Shown: positions 8,764 through 16,956 of the stretch, piece after piece
Position numbering within the stretch: position 1 is the first letter of the stretch
Layout of the letters: each line of letters begins with the position of its first letter
DNA from: Erythrobacter sp.
GTDB taxonomy: Bacteria > Pseudomonadota > Alphaproteobacteria > Sphingomonadales > Sphingomonadaceae
NCBI RefSeq assembly: GCF_035194505.1
Contig: NZ_CP136573.1
Coordinates: 682,001-746,000 of the forward strand
Length of the DNA: 64,000 bases
Direction of reading: 5' to 3'
Notes under the pieces: generated by a model
The model's database searches: none
Seen by the model: the letters and a program-made list of their open reading frames with translations, nothing else
What the model was told of the DNA's origin: nothing
Program-made: the position numbers and the translations under genes

Positions 8764-10148
8764 AGGCAGGCCGCTAGCGCCTCGGATACCCTCTCGGCAA
8801 GCAGCGAAGGCGTGAAAGCCGGGCCTGCGCGCCGCGCCGCCTCGCCATGCAGCCACAGCGCCTCTGTACCAGCGGTAAAAGGATTGCATCCGGCCGCCAT
8901 CCGGCTCGCGGCAATTCCGGCGAGAACATCGCCCGACCCCGCCACAGACAGCCAGCTGGGCGCAGGCAGGCCCAGAGCAAGACGGCCATCGGGCGCAGCG
9001 ACCAGAGAATCCGGTCCCTTGGCGAGCACGACCATCCCGCTGATCCGCGCGAGGGCCAGCGCGCGGTCCCTCCGCCCTTCCGCAATGACGCCAAAGCTGC
9101 GGCACAGGGTTTCGAGCTCGCCATCATGCGGGGTCGCGAGGATCGGCACTTTGCGGGCAAGCATGTCCGGCGTCAGAAGCATCAGGGCGTCGGCGTCCAC
9201 CACCAACGCGCTTGCCTGCGCCAGCGCCGCGCCGAGCCGCGCGCGGGCCGCCTCGTCCCGCCCCAGTCCCGGCCCCACCAGCACCGCCGTCATGCGCGGA
9301 TCGGCCAGCGCTTGCCCGAGCGGGGCCGTGTCGCTCACCACATCAGCAGGCGTTCGCGGATCGGTCTGCGGCGAAAGGAGCTTCACATAGCCCGCGCCCG
9401 CGTGCTGCGCGGCGGCAGCGGCAAGCAGGCTCGCCCCCGGCATGGCTCCAGCGACAATCCCGATGAGCCCGCGCCGGTATTTGTGGCTATCCGTCGCTGG
9501 CGCAGCAATGCGCGGACGGTCGGCCAGCTGCGCCGCGCCCTCAACCGGCGCAATGCCGATCGGCACAAGCCGCATCTGCCCCATCAGCGACCGCCCCGGC
9601 AGGCTCCAATGCGCGAATTTCCATGCCCCCAGCGCCAGCGTCAGATCAAAGGCGGGGAGGCGCTCGTTCAGCACCACGCCGCTATCGCTGGCAATGCCGG
9701 ACGGCACATCGACCGCGACCTTGTAGCGGTGCCGCGCCGCCAGATCGCGCAGGAGCAGCGCGTGTTCGGCCACCAGCGGCCGCGCGAGGCCCGAGCCGAA
9801 CAGGCAATCGACAAACACATCGCCTGCCGCGCTGGCCGCCGTGGCGACCGGCCCGTTCCAGCGCCGCTTGGCCTCCTTCGCCGCATCGGTTGCAGGATCG
9901 AGCGGTGCGATGACCGTGACCGCATTGCCCGCCTCACGCAAGGCACGGGCGATGACATAGCCGTCCCCGCCATTATTGCCCGGACCGCACAGCACGGTGA
10001 CAGAGCGGCCCGCAGCAACCCGGCGGATCCATTCGGCAGCACCGCCAGCGGCCACTTCCATGAGGTCGGAAACGCTCGCCCCCGCATCGAACAGAGCCTG
10101 TTCGGCAGCGCGCATCTGCGCTGCGGTGAGGACTTGGGCGGCGCTCAT
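8760..10148 (-). CDS. nnr: Bifunctional NAD(P)H-hydrate epimerase/ADP-dependent dehydratase
   Basis: This 462-residue fusion repairs hydrated NAD(P)H. The N-terminal YjeF-N domain (about 1-205) epimerises the hydrate and has VLCGPGNNGGDGYVIAR and the metal-binding DCLFGSGL. The C-terminal ribokinase-like domain (about 220-460) dehydrates the S-epimer using ADP, with LVGPGLGRDEAARA, ILATPHDGELE, VLAKGPDSLVAAPDGR and the catalytic SVAGSGDVLAGIAA. The start ATG at 10148 overlaps the stop of the small lipoprotein gene by 4 nt. The gene lies in a leftward run ilvD - lipoprotein - nnr - RNA methyltransferase, all with overlapping ends, so they are probably one transcript. Confidence 0.96.
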   Translation of the reverse strand: MSAAQVLTAAQMRAAEQALFDAGASVSDLMEVAAGGAAEWIRRVAAGRSVTVLCGPGNNGGDGYVIARALREAGNAVTVIAPLDPATDAAKEAKRRWNGPVATAASAAGDVFVDCLFGSGLARPLVAEHALLLRDLAARHRYKVAVDVPSGIASDSGVVLNERLPAFDLTLALGAWKFAHWSLPGRSLMGQMRLVPIGIAPVEGAAQLADRPRIAAPATDSHKYRRGLIGIVAGAMPGASLLAAAAAQHAGAGYVKLLSPQTDPRTPADVVSDTAPLGQALADPRMTAVLVGPGLGRDEAARARLGAALAQASALVVDADALMLLTPDMLARKVPILATPHDGELETLCRSFGVIAEGRRDRALALARISGMVVLAKGPDSLVAAPDGRLALGLPAPSWLSVAGSGDVLAGIAASRMAAGCNPFTAGTEALWLHGEAARRAGPAFTPSLLAERVSEALAACL

Positions 10149-10492
10149 GGCCCGGGCGTCGGCGCAGGCCCGCGCGGCAGACGGTAGCGATCCGCGCCGA
10201 CTGCAAATTGCATCACGCCCTCGCCCGCTTCGGGCACCACCGGGTCCGCCCCGTCGATGGCGGCAATCGTGCCGCTCGCCGGATCGAAGCTCAGCCGCCG
10301 GAAGCCACCATCGGGATGGTGGAGGATGATCGTCTGCGTCCCGCTCACCCGTTCCAGCGTGCAGACGGCAGAGAAATCCGCGCCTGCGCCAATCGCGCAT
10401 TCGATTTCGTCCCCCGGCGGCGGCGGGCTTTCGCTGGTGCACGCCGCCAGCAGGCCGAGCAGGGCCAGAGGGCTAGATGTCCGCAAACACAT
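10145..10492 (-). CDS. Small lipoprotein of unknown function, coupled to ilvD
   Basis: I do not recognise a family for this 115-residue protein. It has a short signal peptide ending in a lipobox (GLLAAC), followed by [16 protein letters not shown], a second cysteine pair (ECAIG, AVCTLE) that could form a disulfide, and a C-terminal region with [14 protein letters not shown] and a repeated D-G/A pattern that suggests a small beta-sheet domain. The start ATG at 10492 lies 20 nt inside the end of ilvD, and its stop overlaps nnr. It is probably an outer- or inner-membrane-anchored periplasmic protein. Its position in a metabolic operon gives no direct clue to function. Confidence 0.8.
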   Translation of the reverse strand: MCLRTSSPLALLGLLAACTSESPPPPGDEIECAIGAGADFSAVCTLERVSGTQTIILHHPDGGFRRLSFDPASGTIAAIDGADPVVPEAGEGVMQFAVGADRYRLPRGPAPTPGP

Positions 10493-12194
10493 GGGTCTCC
10501 GCCTTGGCGCCGGGATGGGTGAGCGCCCCGTAGCGCGCCTTGCCGACCACCTGCTGGTAGCGCCACAGGGCGCCCGACTGGTAATCATTGGTGCGCGGCT
10601 GCCACTTGGCGCGGCGTGTCGCCAGCACGTCCTCGGCCACTTCGAGGTCGATCGTGCCCGCCACCGCGTCGATGCTGATGATATCGCCATCCTCGACCAG
10701 CGCAATCGGGCCGCAATCGGCCGCCTCGGGGCCGACATGGCCGATGCAGAAACCGCGGGTCGCGCCCGAGAAGCGCCCGTCGGTGATCAGCGCGACTTTC
10801 TCGCCCATGCCCTGCCCGTAGAGCGCGGCGGTGGTCGAGAGCATCTCGCGCATGCCCGGGCCGCCCTTGGGCCCTTCGTAGCGGATGACGATGACGCAGC
10901 CATCGACAATGTCGCGCTGTTCCACGGCGGCGAAGGCATCCTCTTCGCAATCGAACACCCGCGCGGGGCCGGTGAATTGCAGCCGCGCCATGCCGGCGAC
11001 CTTCACGATGGCACCATCAGGGGCAAGCGAGCCCTTGAGGCCGACGACACCGCCAGTCGGCGTGATCGGGGTCTTCACATCGTAGAACACCTTCTGATCG
11101 GGGTTCCAGGTGATCTCTTCGAGGTTCTCGCCAATGGTCTTGCCGGTGACGGTGATCGGGTTGGGGTCGATGAAACCGCCGTCGAGCAGCGTCTTCATCG
11201 CCATGTAGACCCCGCCCGCCTCGTGCATATCCTTGGCGACATACTTCCCGCCAGGCTTCAAGTCCGCGATGTAAGGCGTGGATTTGAAGACTTCGGCAAC
11301 GTCGAACAGATCAAAGTCGATGCCGCATTCGCTAGCCATGGCAGGCAAGTGGAGCGCAGCATTGGTCGAGCCGCCGGTGGCAGCGACCACGCGCGCGGCG
11401 TTCATGAAAGCCTCGCGGGTGCAGATATCGCGCGGGCGCAGATTGCGGGCGACGAGCTCCATGACCTGCTTGCCGGCCGCCACCGCAATATCATCGCGCG
11501 ATCTGTAAGGAGCAGGCGCCATATTGCTGTTCGGCAAGGACAAACCGATAGCCTCGCCGACGCAGGCCATGGTGTTGGCGGTGAACTGGCCGCCGCACGC
11601 CCCGTGACCGGGACAGGCGACCTTTTCGAGTGCGATCAGCTCGGTCAGCGCACAATTGCCGGCGGCGAATTGCCCGACGGCCTCGAACACATCGACCACC
11701 GTGACGTCAGCCCCGCGGTGGGTGCCGGGCAGGATCGAGCCGCCATAGACGAAGATCGAGGGCACATTGAGGCGCAGCATCGCCATCATCATGCCCGGCA
11801 GGCTCTTGTCGCAGCCTGCAAAGCCGACCAGCGCGTCATAGCAGTGCCCGCGCACCGAAATCTCGACCGAATCCGCAATCACCTCGCGGCTGATGAGCGA
11901 GGACTTCATCCCCTGATGGCCCATCGCGATGCCATCGGTGACAGTGATGGTGTTGAACCGGCGCGGGGTGCCGCCACCTGCGATCACGCCTTCGCGGCAG
12001 ATATCGGCCTGTGCGTTGAGGGTGGTGTTGCACGGCGCCGAATCATTGCCTGCGCTGACCACGCCCACGAACGGCCGCGCGATCTCTTCCTCGGTCATGC
12101 CCATCGCGTAGTAATAGGAGCGGTGCGGAGCGCGCTCCGGGCCGACCGAGACGTGGCGGCTGGGGAGCTTGGACTTGTCGAAACGCTGAGACAT
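10473..12194 (-). CDS. ilvD: Dihydroxy-acid dehydratase
   Basis: The 573-residue enzyme carries out the third step of isoleucine and valine synthesis, dehydrating 2,3-dihydroxy-acids to 2-keto acids. The iron-sulfur cysteines are recognisable in [27 protein letters not shown] and [13 protein letters not shown]-terminal signatures [19 protein letters not shown] and [11 protein letters not shown] are present. The length is standard for the short IlvD class. It starts a leftward operon that continues with the lipoprotein and nnr. The 41-nt gap to the amidohydrolase upstream is too short for much regulation, and no leader peptide or attenuator is evident. Confidence 0.97.
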   Translation of the reverse strand: MSQRFDKSKLPSRHVSVGPERAPHRSYYYAMGMTEEEIARPFVGVVSAGNDSAPCNTTLNAQADICREGVIAGGGTPRRFNTITVTDGIAMGHQGMKSSLISREVIADSVEISVRGHCYDALVGFAGCDKSLPGMMMAMLRLNVPSIFVYGGSILPGTHRGADVTVVDVFEAVGQFAAGNCALTELIALEKVACPGHGACGGQFTANTMACVGEAIGLSLPNSNMAPAPYRSRDDIAVAAGKQVMELVARNLRPRDICTREAFMNAARVVAATGGSTNAALHLPAMASECGIDFDLFDVAEVFKSTPYIADLKPGGKYVAKDMHEAGGVYMAMKTLLDGGFIDPNPITVTGKTIGENLEEITWNPDQKVFYDVKTPITPTGGVVGLKGSLAPDGAIVKVAGMARLQFTGPARVFDCEEDAFAAVEQRDIVDGCVIVIRYEGPKGGPGMREMLSTTAALYGQGMGEKVALITDGRFSGATRGFCIGHVGPEAADCGPIALVEDGDIISIDAVAGTIDLEVAEDVLATRRAKWQPRTNDYQSGALWRYQQVVGKARYGALTHPGAKAETHVFADI

Positions 12195-12235
12195 AAGATT
12201 TCCTGTGGAACGCGATTTGCGAAACGTCCCTGCCT

Positions 12236-12952
12236 TCAGCGAAGCGCCGACGCAACCCTTTGCGCAATATCTGCCAAAATGTGCGCCCAGCGGGCTTGGG
12301 TCTCGGTGGTCTGCACGAGGTCCTGCCTGAGCTCTATGCCGAGATAGGCGCGTCCCTCGGCCTCGGCATGACGGTTCATCGTGTAATTGAGATCGCGGCC
12401 TGAATAGGGGAGATTGTCGCCCACATTCAGCCCCTCGGCCTCGAGCAGCGGAATGGCGATGCGCGCGGCGCGATCATCCTGATTGTAGAGCACCCCCACC
12501 TCCCAAGGCCGCGCAGCATCCGAGGTTTCGAGGCGCGGGGTGAAGCTATGGAACGAGAGGATCAGCGAGGGCTCCGCTTGTGCGAGCCAATCGGCCAGAG
12601 CGGTGTGGTAGGGGCGGTGGAACCGGTCCAGCCGCCCTTCCCTGTCCACGCCGACATTGCCTGGGATCCGATGCCCATCGCTCGTTTCGGGGACGAGGCC
12701 AGGGGCGGCCTCCTCGCGGTTCAGATCGCAGACGAGACGGCTCACGGCGGCAATATGGGCGGGGATTGCGTGTTCGTGGGCGAGGATTTCGGCAATCGCC
12801 TCGGTGCCGATATCGACCGCAATGTGCTCGTGCAGAAGGTGCGCGGGGATGCCGAGGGTTATGTCGGCGGGGACGGCGTTGGAGGCGTGGTCGGCGACCA
12901 GCACGATCCCGCCGGGGGATGGCGTGCCGCGTTGGCGGAAGGCTTCGGTCAC
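12236..12952 (-). CDS. N-formylglutamate amidohydrolase family protein
   Basis: The 238-residue protein belongs to the FGase family (HutG-like, zinc-dependent), which removes formate from N-formylglutamate or related N-acyl amino acids. Visible signatures are [11 protein letters not shown] at the N-terminus, [14 protein letters not shown], and ILSFHSFTP with conserved histidines. I chose GTG at 12952. A longer frame starts with GTG at 12994, but its extra 14 codons (QPFDKLRAS) translate a dispersed intergenic repeat and are unlikely to be native. No hut genes lie nearby, so the substrate is uncertain. Confidence 0.88.
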   Translation of the reverse strand: MTEAFRQRGTPSPGGIVLVADHASNAVPADITLGIPAHLLHEHIAVDIGTEAIAEILAHEHAIPAHIAAVSRLVCDLNREEAAPGLVPETSDGHRIPGNVGVDREGRLDRFHRPYHTALADWLAQAEPSLILSFHSFTPRLETSDAARPWEVGVLYNQDDRAARIAIPLLEAEGLNVGDNLPYSGRDLNYTMNRHAEAEGRAYLGIELRQDLVQTTETQARWAHILADIAQRVASALR

Positions 12953-12971
12953 TTTCCCAACTCCGCTCGCC

Positions 12972-13043
12972 CTGAGCTTGTCGAAGGGCTGCACTTCACT
13001 TCGGACACGGTGAAAAAGAAGTGCGGTGCTTCGACAAGCTCAG
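12972..13043. repeat. Inverted pair of sphingomonad-type CTTCGACAAGCTCAG repeats
   Basis: CTGAGCTTGTCGAAG at 12972-12986 and its exact reverse complement at 13029-13043 flank a 42-nt spacer. Inside the spacer, GCACTTC (12991-12997) pairs with GAAGTGC (13018-13024), so the whole unit can fold into a long hairpin between ispE and the amidohydrolase. A second such pair lies near 34.8 kb. It may act as a terminator or REP-like element. Confidence 0.8.
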
Positions 13044-13070
13044 CACGAACGGTTTGGGTGGTTAGCAAAA

Positions 13071-13874
13071 TCACCGCAGCAGCCCTGCCATGGTCCACCA
13101 GCCGGACGGCATGGCCGCCGCCGCCGCATCGCGAGCCTCGGCGGTGTCGTAGAGCGCAAAACAGGTCGCGCCCGAGCCGGACATGCGGGCAAGCCATGGG
13201 TTGGTCTGTGCCAGCGCCGCCAGCACGTCGGCGATCGCCGGGCACAGGCTGATGGCGGGGGCTTCGAGATCATTGCGCCCTTCGCGCGCGATCCGGCTGG
13301 CGGGGCCTTCGGGGAGCGGACCACGATCCTGCTGATCCCACGCCTTGAAGACCGGCCCGGTCGACAGCGGCACGCGCGGGTTGACCAGCAGGACAGGAGT
13401 TCCGGCGAGGTCGTCCTCCACCGCAAGCTGCTCGGTGCCAGTGCCGAGGCCGATATGGGTGCGGCTGAGGACGCAGGCGGGCACATCAGCGCCGAGCTTC
13501 GCCGCCTTGGCCTGCCAACCATCAGGCAGGCCGTGAAGCGCCTCGACAATCCGGAACACCGCCCCCGCATCCGCCGACCCGCCACCGAGGCCAGCCGCGA
13601 CTGGGAGGTTCTTCTCTAGCGTCACCGCCAAGCCTCCAGAGCGCAGCAGCGCGGTGAGCGCCCTCGCCACAAGGTTGTCGAAGGGATTGTCTAGGCCGCC
13701 CGCAAATTCGCCCAGCGTGGTGACACTGTCCTGCGCGGCGGGCTTCGCCGTTAGCACATCGCCCGCATCGACGAATGCGAACAGGGTTTCGAGCTCATGA
13801 TACCCGTCCTCCCGCCGCCTGCGGACATGCAGCGCGAGGTTGATCTTGGCGTAGGCGGTTTCGGTGAGAGTCAT
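13071..13874 (-). CDS. ispE: 4-diphosphocytidyl-2-C-methyl-D-erythritol kinase
   Basis: This 267-residue GHMP kinase phosphorylates CDP-methylerythritol in the non-mevalonate (MEP) route to isoprenoids. The N-terminal AYAKINLALHVRRRREDGYHEL and the ATP-binding LPVAAGLGGGSADAGAV are diagnostic, and the third GHMP motif appears as MSGSGATCFALY. The length is close to the family norm of about 280. The start ATG at 13874 overlaps the stop of the upstream zinc-ribbon gene by 4 nt, placing ispE third in the ETF-QO operon. The hairpin repeat just downstream could end the transcript. Confidence 0.96.
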   Translation of the reverse strand: MTLTETAYAKINLALHVRRRREDGYHELETLFAFVDAGDVLTAKPAAQDSVTTLGEFAGGLDNPFDNLVARALTALLRSGGLAVTLEKNLPVAAGLGGGSADAGAVFRIVEALHGLPDGWQAKAAKLGADVPACVLSRTHIGLGTGTEQLAVEDDLAGTPVLLVNPRVPLSTGPVFKAWDQQDRGPLPEGPASRIAREGRNDLEAPAISLCPAIADVLAALAQTNPWLARMSGSGATCFALYDTAEARDAAAAAMPSGWWTMAGLLR

Positions 13875-14377
13875 GCGAAAGGACGAAGCTGCTTCCAGCT
13901 CATGCGTGCCGCGCGATCCATCAATCTACTGGCCTCACGCTTCGACAATACAAACAAATAGGAAATCTCGCTGGCCGAAATGTCGGAGCGCGCTTCCATG
14001 AGTTCCTTCACGGTATCGGTGAGGTCATTGGTGTCGAAGAATCGTGCGACCTGCTTGTGATCGGGACCGAGCCTGATGACATCCTCGAAGCGCAGAAAAT
14101 CCGGCGGCCATGTGCCCTGCTCCTCGATCAGCTTCATCTCCGCAACTGCAAGGCGCTTCAGATAAAAGTTGTCGTGGATCCGCTCTTCCTGCGCGACCAT
14201 CCAATCCTGTCCGCAGGCAGAACAGCGGGACGCGTAGAGCCACCACGCGTCGCCCCTGTGCTTTGCCACTTCAGCAAGCGTGGCGAAGACGCGCTCATCC
14301 CTCCTATCGCCGCCCATGCCTACAACAGCGAAGTCACCGAGCGTCGCGCACTCGCAGGATTGCCCGACGCCCTCCAT
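13871..14377 (-). CDS. Unknown protein with a CxC...CxxC putative zinc site
   Basis: I do not recognise this 168-residue protein. Cysteines 8 and 10 (SCECATLGD) and 52 and 55 (SRCSACGQDWM) could bind one zinc ion. A charged helical middle (QEERIHDNFYLKRLAVAEMK) and a C-terminal helix-rich region (ISASEISYLFVLSKREASRL) follow. The start ATG at 14377 overlaps the ETF-QO stop by one base (TGATG), and the stop overlaps ispE (ATGA), so it is tightly embedded in that operon. Base composition is visibly less GC-rich than its neighbours, which suggests it was acquired into the operon. No signal peptide or membrane segment is seen. Confidence 0.75.
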   Translation of the reverse strand: MEGVGQSCECATLGDFAVVGMGGDRRDERVFATLAEVAKHRGDAWWLYASRCSACGQDWMVAQEERIHDNFYLKRLAVAEMKLIEEQGTWPPDFLRFEDVIRLGPDHKQVARFFDTNDLTDTVKELMEARSDISASEISYLFVLSKREASRLMDRAARMSWKQLRPFA

Positions 14378-16023
14378 CACATATTCGGATAGTTCGGCCC
14401 GCCGCCGCCTTCGGGCGTCACCCAGTTGATGTTCTGGTTGGGGTCCTTGATGTCGCAGGTCTTGCAGTGGACGCAGTTCTGCGAGTTGATCTGGAACTTG
14501 GGGGTCCCGTCCGCCTCCTGAAGCCACTCATAGACCCCCGCCGGGCAGTACCGGGCAGAGGGCCCGCCGAAAACCGCCAGCTCGCTGTCCGCCTGAAGCC
14601 CGAGGTCGCTCACCTGCAGGTGGACCGGCTGGTCCTCGGCATGGTTGGTGTAGCTGTAGGCGACATTGGTGAGGCGGTCGAAGCTGATCACGCCGTCGGG
14701 CTTGGGGTAGTCGATCTTGGGGTAGAGATCGGCGCGGCCGGTGTAGGTATAGTCGGGCGTGTGCTTCATCTTCACCGGAAGACCAAGGCCGAGCGTGCGC
14801 ATCCACATGTCGACGCCGGCGAGCACGGTGCCGATATCGCCGCCATACTTCGCGACCGCCGGCTGGGCGTTCTGCACCAGCTGCAATTCCTTGGCGATCC
14901 AGCTGGAACGCACCGCCGCATCATAATCGGCAAGCTCGGTCTTCTCGTTACCGGCAGCAATTGCCGCAGCGATGCTCTCGGCCGCCAGCATCCCGCTCTT
15001 CATCGCGGTATGGCTGCCCTTGATGCGCGGCACGTTTACGAAGCCCGCCGCGCAGCCGATCAGCGCGCCGCCGGGGAAGGCGAGCTTGGGCACCGATTGC
15101 CAGCCACCTTCGTTGATCGCGCGCGCGCCGTAGCTGACGCGCTTGCCGCCTTCGAGATATTCGCGGATCGCCGGGTGCTGCTTCCAGCGCTGGAATTCCT
15201 GATAGGGCGAAACCCAGGGGTTCTTGTAATCGAGCGCGGTCACGAAGCCCAAGGCCACCTGACCATTGGCCTGGTGGTAGAGGAAGCCCCCGCCCCAGCT
15301 GTCGCTTTCCGTGAGCGGCCAGCCCTGCGTGTGGATCACGCGGCCCGGCTTGTGCTTCTTGGGATCAATGTCCCACAGCTCCTTGATGCCGATGCCATAG
15401 ACCTGCGGCTGGCAATTGGCCTCCAGATCATACTTGGCCTTCATCTGCTTGGTGAGGTGCCCGCGGGCGCCTTCGGCAAACAGGGTATACTTGGCGTGGA
15501 TCTCCATGCCGGGGGTATATTCGCCCTTGTGGCTGCCATCCGCGGCGATGCCCATGTCCTGCGTGATGACGCCAGCGACGCGGCCGTCCTCGTCGATCAT
15601 CACTTCGGCCGCCGGGAAGCCCGGGAACACCATGACGCCGAGGCCCTCGGCCTGTTCGGCCAGCCAGCGCGCGAGGTTGCCGAGCGAGCCGGTGTAGCAG
15701 CCGTGGTTGCTCATCAGCGGCGGCATGATCGCGTGCGGCATCGAGGTCTTGCCGGTCTTCGATAGCACCCAGTGCCAGTTATCGGTCACTGGGGTCTGCG
15801 CCATCGGACAACCCATCTCGCGCCATTCCGGCAGGAGTTCATCCAGCGACTTGGGATCGACCACCGCGCCCGAGAGGATATGCGCGCCGATTTCCGAGCC
15901 CTTTTCGAGCACGATCACTTCGAGTTCGGCATTGATCTGCTTCAGTTTGATCGCCGCCGCGAGGCCCGCCACCCCGCCGCCGACAATCACGACATCGCAG
16001 GGCATTGATTCACGTTCGCTCAT
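14377..16023 (-). CDS. Electron-transfer flavoprotein:ubiquinone oxidoreductase
   Basis: The 548-residue membrane-associated flavoprotein passes electrons from ETF (fatty acid and amino acid oxidation) to ubiquinone. The N-terminal dinucleotide-binding motif is DVVIVGGGVAGLAAAIKLK, and a second FAD contact (GALIGCAAGFVNVP) is present. The C-terminal ferredoxin domain has the cluster ligands in YCPAGVYEW and NCVHCKTCDIKDP, ending in WVTPEGGGGPNYPNM, which is typical of the family. ATG at 16023 is preferred over an upstream in-frame start, because homologues begin shortly before the Rossmann motif. It is the first gene of the operon with the zinc-ribbon protein and ispE. Confidence 0.96.
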   Translation of the reverse strand: MSERESMPCDVVIVGGGVAGLAAAIKLKQINAELEVIVLEKGSEIGAHILSGAVVDPKSLDELLPEWREMGCPMAQTPVTDNWHWVLSKTGKTSMPHAIMPPLMSNHGCYTGSLGNLARWLAEQAEGLGVMVFPGFPAAEVMIDEDGRVAGVITQDMGIAADGSHKGEYTPGMEIHAKYTLFAEGARGHLTKQMKAKYDLEANCQPQVYGIGIKELWDIDPKKHKPGRVIHTQGWPLTESDSWGGGFLYHQANGQVALGFVTALDYKNPWVSPYQEFQRWKQHPAIREYLEGGKRVSYGARAINEGGWQSVPKLAFPGGALIGCAAGFVNVPRIKGSHTAMKSGMLAAESIAAAIAAGNEKTELADYDAAVRSSWIAKELQLVQNAQPAVAKYGGDIGTVLAGVDMWMRTLGLGLPVKMKHTPDYTYTGRADLYPKIDYPKPDGVISFDRLTNVAYSYTNHAEDQPVHLQVSDLGLQADSELAVFGGPSARYCPAGVYEWLQEADGTPKFQINSQNCVHCKTCDIKDPNQNINWVTPEGGGGPNYPNM

Positions 16024-16149
16024 GGGGCTTTCCTGATCCTCGAGTGTGTTGGCCGCGCCCGCCGCACATTCCGGCGAATTGCTTGTGCGCTCCACTTGCT
16101 AAGGCCCGCAGGGACAGTCAAGACCTCCAGTTGATAGCACCAGCCTCGC

Positions 16150-16956
16150 ATGAACAGTCCTCAGCCCACCCTCGCGCGCGAATTCGCAAGCGCCCTTGCC
16201 TGGTGGCAGGCCGCAGGCGTGGACTGCGACTTTCACGATGACGCTACGGCGTGGTTGGCCGAAGAGCAGATCGGGCAAGGCAGCGATGGTGCGGCACCGC
16301 CTGCCTCGGTGCGCGATGCCCGGCAAAACGACAATCCGGCAGCCACGAAAGAGCGTCCGGCGATCGATCGCCTCGCCCCCGCCCCGCCGCCGCTTGTGCC
16401 CGCACGCGAGAACCTGCTGGGCGAATCGCCTCCTGCCGATCTTGCTGCCTTTCGCGCCTGGTGGATGGAGGCAGGAACGCTCGATACCGCGCGCGGTTTT
16501 CCCCGGGTTCCGCCGCGCGGGGAAGCGGGCGCCAAGCTGATGGTGCTGGTGCCGCAGCCCGAGGATAGTGACCGGCAGGCGCTGCTCGATGGACCGCAGG
16601 GCCGTCTGCTGGCCGCGATGCTCGCCGCGATGGGCCTGACGCCGGAACAGATCTACCTTGCCGCAGCCTTGCCCGCCCACCGCCCGATGACCGATCTTGC
16701 CAGCCTTGCCGCAACCGGTATGGACGCGGTCACCGCACACCATATCGGTCTTGCCGCGCCGCAGCGCCTGCTGGTGCTGGGCGGCAGCCTCGCCCCGATG
16801 CTGGGCGGGACGGCCGAGAATGGTTTACGTGAATTCAACCATGCCGGGGGCAAGCTCCCGGTGATCTTCGGCGATACGCTCGAAGCAATGTTGCACATGC
16901 CCAGGCTCAAGGCCCGGTTCTGGCGGAGATGGATGGAATGGTCGGCGACACTCTGA
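16150..16956 (+). CDS. Degenerate uracil-DNA glycosylase-like protein
   Basis: The 268-residue protein shares the layout of family 4 uracil-DNA glycosylases but has lost the key motifs. Where the family has G-E-A-P-G and E-D-x-x-G it reads MVLVPQPEDSDRQ, followed by a family-like DGPQGRLLAAMLAAMGL and YLAAALPAHRP in place of N-V-x-K-C-R-P. The usual iron-sulfur cysteines are absent, and the C-terminal H-P-S motif is replaced by LHMPRLK. It may bind DNA without glycosylase activity, or be on the way to loss. It overlaps the start of the lytic transglycosylase gene by 19 nt, so the two are probably cotranscribed. Confidence 0.72.
   Translation: MNSPQPTLAREFASALAWWQAAGVDCDFHDDATAWLAEEQIGQGSDGAAPPASVRDARQNDNPAATKERPAIDRLAPAPPPLVPARENLLGESPPADLAAFRAWWMEAGTLDTARGFPRVPPRGEAGAKLMVLVPQPEDSDRQALLDGPQGRLLAAMLAAMGLTPEQIYLAAALPAHRPMTDLASLAATGMDAVTAHHIGLAAPQRLLVLGGSLAPMLGGTAENGLREFNHAGGKLPVIFGDTLEAMLHMPRLKARFWRRWMEWSATL

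Noticed and set aside
9106..9390. Possible separate gene in the plus frame across the RNA methyltransferase and nnr
   Set aside because: Both minus-strand genes are intact across this stretch; the plus frame has no motif.
10257..12347. A 696-codon plus-strand frame over ilvD
   Set aside because: It is fully antisense to ilvD and codes for a His/Arg/Ala-rich sequence typical of a GC-rich shadow frame.
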